From positions 1-58,074 of the IMG/VR virus record IMGVR_UViG_3300025120_000055: DNA of 58,074 nt; one strand, written 5' to 3'. Below, piece after piece: positions 7,082 through 14,860 of the stretch; the stretch's first letter is position 1, and the number at the start of each line of letters is the position of its first letter. Source of the stretch: a virus. The notes below the pieces were generated by a model. That model was not told the origin of the DNA. It worked only from the letters and a program-made list of their open reading frames with translations, and did not search any database. Position numbers and translations under genes: made by a program.

Positions 7082-9384
7082 GTGTATTAGTTCGTAAATC
7101 TATTATTCTCAAAGGTGATGGTGTTTATGCATATTATGGTGGTCAAGGTCACTTACTGACAGCACCCCCACCCGAAGCGATGCACCCTGACCCGAACACA
7201 CCTGATGTACCACTTTATGCACATTATGGTGCTTACAGACCTCACAAGTCAGGTCATGCTGGAATGGGTGAATTAATCCCCGGTAAGTTTGGTGTAGGTA
7301 AACATGGCGAGATGGTATACATTGATGAAAACGGTGAGGCTCACCATCACGGCATAGATGGTGTCATTCACGCAATAGGTGAATCGCTTGAAAAAAATGG
7401 TATGCTTGGTCAAAACCATCCTATACTCGGAAAGTTAGACCCTAAATTGTTAGTGCAAAGAGCCATTGATATGACAAACAGCGAACACGCTGACAAAACA
7501 GGCGCTCAGAATATACCCGATGTAGACGATATGAAACATCGTAAAATTCGCATCGCTGGTTACGGTGGTCGTAGACCAACTGTTAGAGCGCACAATACCC
7601 CAAAAGGCGATTACATCACAGCCTATACCAACAGACCTAATCGACAAGAAAGAATAGGAGCGATGATTGAATCTTATGCTGTTCCTTACAATCATAACCT
7701 TTCAAGAATACTACTCGAAACATTGGGTCTTGATGATTTAGCAGGTTCTGAGTTTCTTGATAACCCACACATAGATATCGCTGACCTTCATCCTCGTGGT
7801 CGTAGAATAAGAGGAAAAGGTGGCGACGCTATTCAGCAAAGACCCGATGGTTTTTATTTACCCGACAGTCATATCAAAAACTCCCCTAAAGGCGTTACTC
7901 ATAATGCAGCCCACACAGGTATTAGGTCTTGGGAAATTCAACATCACACTCCTGATTTTTTGCACATGACAGGAAACAGCAAAGGTAATCCTAATGCTAT
8001 AGCGAGTGCTAATCATCATATTGATGAGGCTTTAAAACTTATAGACCCTGATAAAATACCTGATGTTGAAGTACCTATTAATGCAACTCCTGACTCAGCA
8101 GGAGTTCCTAGATACACAATGATGAATCTAAGAACAGTGCTTCGTAGCCCAAGTATGCGAGGTAATATGATTAATGAGTTATCAAAAACTCCTGCTTTTG
8201 TAAAACTATTTGGTCGTGTTAATTCAGGCGGTGTTAATAGACCCGGTGTAGGGAAGAGAGCATTTGAACATATCATACAAGCATTCGGTGGAGAAGATAG
8301 TTATAACACAATAAAAGACCATGCTGTTGCTGGTGCAAAATTAGCAACCCTCCCTCCAAATCTTAAAAAATTAGGAACACATGCAAACGCTGCTAAATTT
8401 TACGCTAAAGCCATGATGAGTGGCCCACATGAGGAATATGATAGCGCTCTTCGTGCTTATATGCCGAGAGATGCCGAAGGTAACATAGATGGTGCTACAC
8501 TTACCGCCATGGGTCTAAAGATGCAAAGTTACGATACAATACCACAAAGAAGACAAGCCACTCAAGCAATTGCTGATTTAGTTAGCGATGCTTTTGGTCA
8601 TGAAACTCGTCGTGCATTACCGGAAGAAATACCAACAACATCACTAGCATCTCGTATGATAATGGGTTATCCTGAAAAATTGATTGAGAAATTACCTGAG
8701 CATATTCCTTTCTACGAAGATGCTGGTCTTGCTCCTGTACAAAGACAAAGCGTTACACAACTTCAACCTCAACCATCAACCGTAAGACCGGCTGCTGAAA
8801 GACCCCCTCCTGCTACTGTCGCTCCCCCAGTAGCGGTACAACCTAGACCACCAATTGAACCTCAATCAATAGCAACACCTCCTAGGGGAGCACCATCTTT
8901 TAGACCACAATCACCTGAGTTGGTGGCTGCTAGGCAACAAGTCGGTCAGGCAGACCCTATGCGACTAAGACAAATTATGGAGGCTGCTGGAGTTCGTATG
9001 CCTCAAGGCCAAGGTCAAGAACTCTCACCTCGTGAAGCACAGTTTCAGCAAATGATGGGTGACCCTCGCCAACAGTTACTAACTCAATATATGAACAAAT
9101 CAAATCAAGAACTATCTCCAATGGATAGAGTAATGAAGGCCATGGAAGATATGCAAATGGATGACGCTCGTGGTGATTCAAAAATTATGAAGCATGCTTT
9201 ACCTCGTCAAATTAACATCGCTGACCTTCATGGGATTAATCATCTTGCCAAGAGTATTAATCTCACACCAGTAGATATTCGTTCAATTGCACATTCACAT
9301 GGAGATTGGGAACGCATCGCAAAGAAACTCAATGTTTCAACTGATGTTGTAAAGGTTGTCAAAGTAAGCGTAGGTGGTATCTGA
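7078..9384 (+). CDS. 768-residue unknown protein, His-rich N-terminal part
   Basis: Translation begins at a TTG whose bases overlap the previous TGA. The N-terminal part (about 1-110) is Gly/His/Tyr-rich and includes GEAHHHGIDG. The middle (about 150-560) looks globular, with many His, Asn and Arg. Residues about 570-680 are a Pro/Gln linker, and the last 60 residues (after QINIADLHGINHLAKSINL) form a small helical unit resembling a helix-turn-helix. No family is recognised. Sitting two genes before terL in a coupled operon, it may be a packaging accessory or internal virion protein. TTG is likely because the next in-frame ATG lies far downstream. Confidence 0.6.
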   Translation: MSVLVRKSIILKGDGVYAYYGGQGHLLTAPPPEAMHPDPNTPDVPLYAHYGAYRPHKSGHAGMGELIPGKFGVGKHGEMVYIDENGEAHHHGIDGVIHAIGESLEKNGMLGQNHPILGKLDPKLLVQRAIDMTNSEHADKTGAQNIPDVDDMKHRKIRIAGYGGRRPTVRAHNTPKGDYITAYTNRPNRQERIGAMIESYAVPYNHNLSRILLETLGLDDLAGSEFLDNPHIDIADLHPRGRRIRGKGGDAIQQRPDGFYLPDSHIKNSPKGVTHNAAHTGIRSWEIQHHTPDFLHMTGNSKGNPNAIASANHHIDEALKLIDPDKIPDVEVPINATPDSAGVPRYTMMNLRTVLRSPSMRGNMINELSKTPAFVKLFGRVNSGGVNRPGVGKRAFEHIIQAFGGEDSYNTIKDHAVAGAKLATLPPNLKKLGTHANAAKFYAKAMMSGPHEEYDSALRAYMPRDAEGNIDGATLTAMGLKMQSYDTIPQRRQATQAIADLVSDAFGHETRRALPEEIPTTSLASRMIMGYPEKLIEKLPEHIPFYEDAGLAPVQRQSVTQLQPQPSTVRPAAERPPPATVAPPVAVQPRPPIEPQSIATPPRGAPSFRPQSPELVAARQQVGQADPMRLRQIMEAAGVRMPQGQGQELSPREAQFQQMMGDPRQQLLTQYMNKSNQELSPMDRVMKAMEDMQMDDARGDSKIMKHALPRQINIADLHGINHLAKSINLTPVDIRSIAHSHGDWERIAKKLNVSTDVVKVVKVSVGGI

Positions 9385-10538
9385 TGACGCAGTATGTAGG
9401 TGTAATTCGTAAAGAATTATCGGCTGTGATGACTCCACAAGGGCCACAAATGCAACAGAATATTGGAGGTAATAATCCAGTAGACATGAAACCTGACCAA
9501 TTTGGTCAGATAGGAGTTAGAAATCAAAGAGCACATCAAGAAAAAAATCCTCAACCTGTGGGAACAGGTAATGTGTTGTTATATGATGCAGAAAATAACC
9601 CTACCTCACGAGTGCCTGATGCTATGGCAACTAGAGCAGTCGAAGAAAGAGCAAGAAAAAGAGGTGGAATTGGACAAAAAATAGGTCAAGGTATTGGTGG
9701 GGCGATAGGTGTTATGGGTGGGTTAGTTAGTCTTGCTAATGCTGGTGCTGCTGGTCAAGATGCTATCAGTGGTGGAGTTAATGCTTATCAAACAGGTCAA
9801 TATCTTACTCAAGAGGCTAAACCTAGACTTGGAAATCTTGTCGGTACTATTGGTGCCCATACAGCACTTCCTGTAAGAGTTACAAGAGAAAAAACATCTG
9901 ATGTAGCACCTATGGTTGCCTCTCCTACTAACACTCCTGCTGCTACTCCTGTTGCCGTTGCTGCGCCGACTGCACCGTTACCTACTGACAAAAGAAAAGT
10001 TCTTGGTGTTGATAACTATGAAGGAGCACAAAAAATACAACAAGAGGCTATGAGTATGTTAGGAAATCCTCACTATAATGCTGGAGCGTTTAGTGCAGTT
10101 AACACTACTGATGACCAAGGTAGGACTGTAGGTGTGCAGGGTGCTGGCCCTGCTCAAAATCAATATGACCCTACGGCTATTAATCCAAACCAACTCAATC
10201 CAATTACACCAGCAGGAACACTTCGACTAACTAAACCGGATGGCACTGCTTATCAATCCCCACAACAGGTGGCTATTACTAAACCTACAGTTGCTCAGCC
10301 AACCACACAACAAGACCCCGGCAAAGTGATAGCGAATGAACTGGGCACAATTCAACAATCCCTACCGCTACCTGACCCCAATGAACCAACAGATGCCGAG
10401 AAAACAATAGAATCTAGTGCACAGACTGGTAAAACGATAAGCGACGCTCTTAAGATAAAGATGTTGAAAGCAGAAATTTCAGGTCGTCGGGCTGCTTACG
10501 ATTACTTTACTAAAATGTTTATCGAGGTGAAACCATGA
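9384..10538 (+). CDS. unknown protein with Gly/Ala hydrophobic segment
   Basis: In this 384-residue protein, residues about 93-130 form a glycine-, alanine- and isoleucine-rich hydrophobic stretch (GQGIGGAIGVMGGLVSLANA) that could insert in or associate with membranes. The remainder is Pro/Thr/Gln-rich and probably extended, ending in a basic helix (ISDALKIKMLKAEISGRRAA). The family is unknown. The start overlaps the previous stop (TGATG) and its end overlaps terL (ATGA). An ejected internal protein is one possibility; nothing in the sequence proves it. Confidence 0.55.
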   Translation: MTQYVGVIRKELSAVMTPQGPQMQQNIGGNNPVDMKPDQFGQIGVRNQRAHQEKNPQPVGTGNVLLYDAENNPTSRVPDAMATRAVEERARKRGGIGQKIGQGIGGAIGVMGGLVSLANAGAAGQDAISGGVNAYQTGQYLTQEAKPRLGNLVGTIGAHTALPVRVTREKTSDVAPMVASPTNTPAATPVAVAAPTAPLPTDKRKVLGVDNYEGAQKIQQEAMSMLGNPHYNAGAFSAVNTTDDQGRTVGVQGAGPAQNQYDPTAINPNQLNPITPAGTLRLTKPDGTAYQSPQQVAITKPTVAQPTTQQDPGKVIANELGTIQQSLPLPDPNEPTDAEKTIESSAQTGKTISDALKIKMLKAEISGRRAAYDYFTKMFIEVKP

Positions 10539-12019
10539 GCAAGCGTGAAGAAGAAAAGCAGATGAAAGAACTCATCGTTGAAATGGATACTAAAATGTCC
10601 GAGCGCTCTTTCAAGTATTTCTTTGAAACAGTGTTAGATTTTGATTATGCAGGGCATCACCAATCTTGGAATGATGGTTTAGAAAACAACCGTTACTACT
10701 GTGTTAAAGCGAGTCGTGACCACGGTAAATCTGTATTCTTTATGTCCTATGCTCTTTGGTTAGCGGCTTTTAAACCTAATACTCATATCATGATTTTCTC
10801 ACACTCTCTTGAACAGACATTGGAACACATGCGTTTTATTCGTAATAATATAGATGCTGCTGCTTGTCTACAACATCTCAAACCAAGTGGTATACCATGG
10901 AGGAAAACATACTTCGAGTTTACTAATGGTAGCCGTATTATGGCTAAGTCGGTTGGTGGAGCAACTCGTGGTTTCCACCCTGATGTAGTAGTATGTGATG
11001 ACATTTTATCAGGGACAACTGGTAGTGAATTACAGCGTGCTGCTGATTGGTTTTACGGTGTTCTTCTACCTGTTCTTCACCACGAAGGAAAACTTATGAT
11101 GGTAGGAACTCCGTTTAGTTACAACGATTTGTATGCTGAGTTAGAAAGAAAAGAAACATTCCAAGTGGAGACTTATCCCGCTATCAATAAAGAAGGTGAA
11201 CCCTTATGGCCTGTTCGTTGGAGTCTTGAAGCACTAGAACAAAGAAGATTATCTATGCCAGCAATTCAATTTACTCGTGAGTATCTGTGTGAACCAATTC
11301 ACGATGTAGCGAGTATGTTTCCAATGACTATACTTGAAAAGGCTCGTGATAGAGAACTGGTTTTACTTGACCATGCTGAAAATGAATACGATGCTAATGG
11401 TGACGCTACAGGTATTTTTGGTCATCATTTTATTGGGTGGGATACTGCGATTGCATCTGACAAGAATGCTGACTTTACCGCCATGACTGTTTTACGACAA
11501 CCACCTGATGATAATGTAAAACAAATAGTTGGTATTGTACATGAGCGTGGACTGAGTTCTGTAGCACAGAAGCGACAAATTATTTTGTTGAATCAAAGAT
11601 TTCAACCTGATTTGATTGAACTTGAAGGTAACAATTTCCAGCGTATGTTTGCTATGGAATTAAATGAAATGCGAGAAGATATTCCTATTAGAACATTCAT
11701 GACGACTCGTACAAGAAAGGAAAGTCTCTTCATGTCATTACTCATGGCTTTTGAACAGGGACATCTTAAAACACCCTATGGTAACGAGAAGAGTAGAATA
11801 TTTACTCACAAATTAGAAGAAGAATTGAACAGGTTTGGTATGCAGAAAAACGGTAGATTAGAGAGTGTAGGAGTACATGATGACTTGGCTATGAGTTTAG
11901 CCTTGGCTAATTGGGCAACCAAAGAATTTAGAGGTTCAATTGTAATGTTAGATGATATTTTACCCGGTCTTGATAATATCATAACCGGCAGAAGTAACGG
12001 CGGATGGATGATACCATGA
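10535..12019 (+). CDS. terL: terminase large subunit (packaging ATPase/nuclease)
   Basis: The 494-residue protein has both terminase domains. In the ATPase the P-loop is SRDHGKS (60-66), Walker B is VVVCDD (151-156) and the coupling motif is GTP (191-193). The RNase H-like nuclease has its first Asp in GWDTAIASDKNADFTA (Asp303), acidic residues in IELEGNN (362-364) and the closing HDDLAMSLALA (Asp449/Asp450). It should cut concatemeric viral DNA and drive it through the portal into the procapsid. Length is typical and all key residues are present; there is no intein. ATGA overlaps link it to genes on both sides. Confidence 0.95.
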   Translation: MSKREEEKQMKELIVEMDTKMSERSFKYFFETVLDFDYAGHHQSWNDGLENNRYYCVKASRDHGKSVFFMSYALWLAAFKPNTHIMIFSHSLEQTLEHMRFIRNNIDAAACLQHLKPSGIPWRKTYFEFTNGSRIMAKSVGGATRGFHPDVVVCDDILSGTTGSELQRAADWFYGVLLPVLHHEGKLMMVGTPFSYNDLYAELERKETFQVETYPAINKEGEPLWPVRWSLEALEQRRLSMPAIQFTREYLCEPIHDVASMFPMTILEKARDRELVLLDHAENEYDANGDATGIFGHHFIGWDTAIASDKNADFTAMTVLRQPPDDNVKQIVGIVHERGLSSVAQKRQIILLNQRFQPDLIELEGNNFQRMFAMELNEMREDIPIRTFMTTRTRKESLFMSLLMAFEQGHLKTPYGNEKSRIFTHKLEEELNRFGMQKNGRLESVGVHDDLAMSLALANWATKEFRGSIVMLDDILPGLDNIITGRSNGGWMIP

Positions 12020-12678
12020 AAGAAAATAAGTTAGGCGGAAAAAAACACGGAGTTGTATTGATAATATCAGTAGGTAAGAAGGGTGACAAAGACCCTACAA
12101 AAGAGTCTGACCCTGATACAAAGAAAAAAGCCAGTGTAGAAGAGTTACAACAAGAAGCACAATCAATGCGTGACGCTGGTGATAAAACAAGTGCAAGAAG
12201 ATTTGGTAGTGTTGCTGATGCTATGGGTAGAGGCCCGGCACTTCGTCAAAATTTAATTGATAGACTTGGAACACAGGCTGCTAATGCTTTAGTGGCACAG
12301 AATCCCGAAATGGAAGGGGCTGAAGGACTCAATGAATTAATGTTTGAAGAGGGAAGAGAAAGCCCTGATTATCAAGAGGCACGCTCGGATTCATCTTATC
12401 TTGGTGATGATAGAAGCGCATTTATGCAAGCCATGAGTGCTTTATCGAGAGGTAAACAACAAGTTACTGAGCGTGATAAATCAGCACAAGAAATGTTACA
12501 ACAACTAATTGAAGACGACCCTACAAAATTCTTTGCTGATAAAAGAATGAAAGACACGCAAACAAAAAGCATGGTAGACCCTAGTGTTCAAATTGCTGAA
12601 AATAGAGGTGGAGTATTGTCGGGTCTAACAGGTTCTACTCTAACAATGTATCAGGCTTTCAAATCAGGTCGTTTCTGA
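12016..12678 (+). CDS. unknown acidic helical protein after terL
   Basis: This 220-residue protein has a short basic and hydrophobic N-terminus, then an acidic, Ala/Gln/Met-rich helical body (ASVEELQQEAQSMRDAGDK and similar). The family is not recognised. I chose ATG 12016, which overlaps the terL stop as ATGA, over ATG 12004 inside terL, because every other junction in this string uses such an overlap. Its position between terminase and portal is often used for small head-assembly proteins. Confidence 0.6.
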   Translation: MKENKLGGKKHGVVLIISVGKKGDKDPTKESDPDTKKKASVEELQQEAQSMRDAGDKTSARRFGSVADAMGRGPALRQNLIDRLGTQAANALVAQNPEMEGAEGLNELMFEEGRESPDYQEARSDSSYLGDDRSAFMQAMSALSRGKQQVTERDKSAQEMLQQLIEDDPTKFFADKRMKDTQTKSMVDPSVQIAENRGGVLSGLTGSTLTMYQAFKSGRF

Positions 12679-12687
12679 GGTGATAAA

Positions 12688-13602
12688 ATGACTGATGTAA
12701 ATATTTACGAAGTTGGCCCTCGTGATGGTTTACAGAATATTACTGAAAACACTCCTACTGATGATAAAATTTGTATGATACAAAGACTACATTATGCTGG
12801 GTTAAAAAATATGGAAATCACATCATTTGTACATCCTAAGTTAGTTCCTAACATGGCAGATGCTGAGGAAGTATTTGCCGCTACTAAAGACATTGATGAC
12901 TTCAGTGTTCTAGTTCCTAATCAAAAAGGACTCGATAGAGCAAAAGCCGTTGGTGCTAAAAAATTCAATGTATTCTTTTCTCCTATTGAATCATTTAATA
13001 AAGCAAACTTGGGCACAGATATGGATACTTCTATTGATAATATTTCTACTATGTTAGGTGATATTGATAGAGAAAGTGTTAGGGCTTACATTTCTTGTGC
13101 ATTCGGTACTACTACTGAAAAAGTCAATGAATATAGACTACTGTGGGCTATGCAAGCAGCAGATAACTTTGCAGACACTGTAGTTTTATGCGACACAGTA
13201 GGTATTGCTCATCCTTCGTCTATGACTAGAACATTAGAACTTTCAAGACACATTGATGCTAACATAGCACTGCATCTTCATCACACTAAAAATAAAAGAG
13301 ATAATATGTTTCCTAATATTCAGGCTGCTTTAGATTGGGGTATCACTGAATTCGACGCTAGCATAGGTGGTCTTGGTGGTTGTCCTTTTATGAAGGGTAG
13401 TGGTGGTAACTTATCTACTAACGACATGGTAAAGTATCTACATAAAAATAACTACGAAACAGGACTAGAAATATGGGAATTAAACGCTATTGCTAATTCT
13501 TATGCTGAAGAACAAATAATACCCTTTACACCAATGAGACTTAGAGTGCGAAATAAGTTACAAGAAATCATAAATAAATCGCCTATTGGTAGCAAGTGGT
13601 AA
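12688..13602 (+). CDS. HMG-CoA lyase family enzyme (DRE-TIM metallolyase)
   Basis: The 304-residue protein is full length for this family, which splits 3-hydroxy-3-methylglutaryl-CoA into acetyl-CoA and acetoacetate. Visible signatures are EVGPRDGLQN with Arg12 and Asp13, EITSFVHPKLVPNMAD, the metal-binding His196-Leu-His198, and GGLGGCPFMKGSGGNLST with the mobile-loop Cys232 and Asn241. The usual HxHDTYG continues here as HLHHTKN, so residues beside the metal site differ from cellular enzymes. GAGGTGAT lies just before the ATG. It sits between terL and portal, where metabolic genes are rare. A related aldol-type lyase with another substrate is possible, but the Cys-loop signature favours HMG-CoA lyase. 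Confidence 0.88.
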   Translation: MTDVNIYEVGPRDGLQNITENTPTDDKICMIQRLHYAGLKNMEITSFVHPKLVPNMADAEEVFAATKDIDDFSVLVPNQKGLDRAKAVGAKKFNVFFSPIESFNKANLGTDMDTSIDNISTMLGDIDRESVRAYISCAFGTTTEKVNEYRLLWAMQAADNFADTVVLCDTVGIAHPSSMTRTLELSRHIDANIALHLHHTKNKRDNMFPNIQAALDWGITEFDASIGGLGGCPFMKGSGGNLSTNDMVKYLHKNNYETGLEIWELNAIANSYAEEQIIPFTPMRLRVRNKLQEIINKSPIGSKW

Positions 13603-13627
13603 ATAGGTCAATGTGGAGGTCAAATAT

Positions 13628-14860
13628 ATGTGGGGTTCGGCTATGATTGAAGATGACTTTGGTGAGGTCTATACCCACACCCCTGTTTCCACTGAAGAAA
13701 TCAAATCAATTAAAAAACAGCATCATTTTGCACCAAACGGTGATGGTTGGTTTGAAGCATCACTTGGATGTAATGCGGAAACTCTTGTAAAAAGATTAAG
13801 AAAAGCAAGAAGAAACAACAAAGACAATCGTAGTGAAATTGATAATTTCATCAATGATGTTAGGATGATTAAATCATTAGAAACTAATATGACAATCAAA
13901 TCTTTGTCTTGGGCTGAACCTTATGAAGACACTATCAAACAGTTAGGATTAAATGACCGTAAACTCAAAAGTCTTCGTAAGTTTGGTGAGACACGCTCTT
14001 TGAATCTCGAAAGAGCATGTATGATGTGGGATAAGGCAGAATTAACTCTTAAAATGCTAGATGAGCATGAAGATGTATGGGGTGCAGAAGAACAACAGGC
14101 TTGGGCTTCTGCTATGCAAGATAGAAGTTCTGCTAGAAAAATGTGGTCTAATTCACTTCATCCAATTGACAAACTTAGCAAGGCTGAGAAGAATTTTTTA
14201 GAATTTGCCTCTCAAGAATTACTCGAAAAAGGCCCAATGAAAGTAACTACCATTCGTAGTAATTTTTCCGATGCTGGTATGCTTAAAAAATCTCAAACTG
14301 ATAGAAAACTCGCTACACTCATGAACATGTATGGTGAAGATATGGATATTGTAAAAGGAGCACTACGAGGAACTTATGTTCGTATTTCCAGTGATGGACT
14401 GGTGTTAAAAGATGTGTGGTCTTATAGTGCTGGTTTTATTGATGCTGACGGATACATTACTATCACTGAGCGTGGTGAACCTCGTGCTGGAATGATAGCC
14501 ACAGGTGATAGAGGAAAAGTTCACTGTGAAGATTTGTACAAAACGCTAGACTGTGGTGTACTTTCTACTGATAATAAAGTGTACAAAGATTCTCAAAGAA
14601 GTCAACATAGATTACAATTCTATTCTAAGGCTGACTTGCGAAAGTTACTTCATGGGGTGTCCCCTCACTTAAAAATGAAGTCTACTCAAGCAAAGGCTGT
14701 ACTAGCCTATATTGATGAAAAAGATAAAACTAGAAAGCAAGAATTAAAACGCTTAGTAAGATACGAAAATTGGAAGGATGATAAGCGAAAATCTAACGCT
14801 TTGTTACAAGAATGGGGAATTGACATGGATACTATTGGTAAATACGGAGAGGGTCTATGA
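13628..14860 (+). CDS. LAGLIDADG-type homing endonuclease-like protein
   Basis: In this 410-residue protein, residues 268-275 are AGFIDADG, a clear LAGLIDADG helix, preceded by WSYS and followed by YITI strands, a GDRGKVHCEDLYKTLDCG unit and a LRKLLHGVSPHLKMKSTQAK ending typical of one LAGLIDADG half. Only one motif is present, so it would act as a dimer if active. Residues 1-250 are helical and include a winged-helix-like stretch (about 190-250) that may bind DNA. GGAGGT (13615-13620) selects ATG 13628 over GTG 13613. It could be a free-standing homing endonuclease inserted beside the lyase, or a DNA-binding regulator derived from one. Confidence 0.75.
   Translation: MWGSAMIEDDFGEVYTHTPVSTEEIKSIKKQHHFAPNGDGWFEASLGCNAETLVKRLRKARRNNKDNRSEIDNFINDVRMIKSLETNMTIKSLSWAEPYEDTIKQLGLNDRKLKSLRKFGETRSLNLERACMMWDKAELTLKMLDEHEDVWGAEEQQAWASAMQDRSSARKMWSNSLHPIDKLSKAEKNFLEFASQELLEKGPMKVTTIRSNFSDAGMLKKSQTDRKLATLMNMYGEDMDIVKGALRGTYVRISSDGLVLKDVWSYSAGFIDADGYITITERGEPRAGMIATGDRGKVHCEDLYKTLDCGVLSTDNKVYKDSQRSQHRLQFYSKADLRKLLHGVSPHLKMKSTQAKAVLAYIDEKDKTRKQELKRLVRYENWKDDKRKSNALLQEWGIDMDTIGKYGEGL

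Noticed and set aside
10535-12019. Intein in terL
   Set aside because: The nearby LAGLIDADG domain raised the idea, but TerL has normal length and unbroken motifs.
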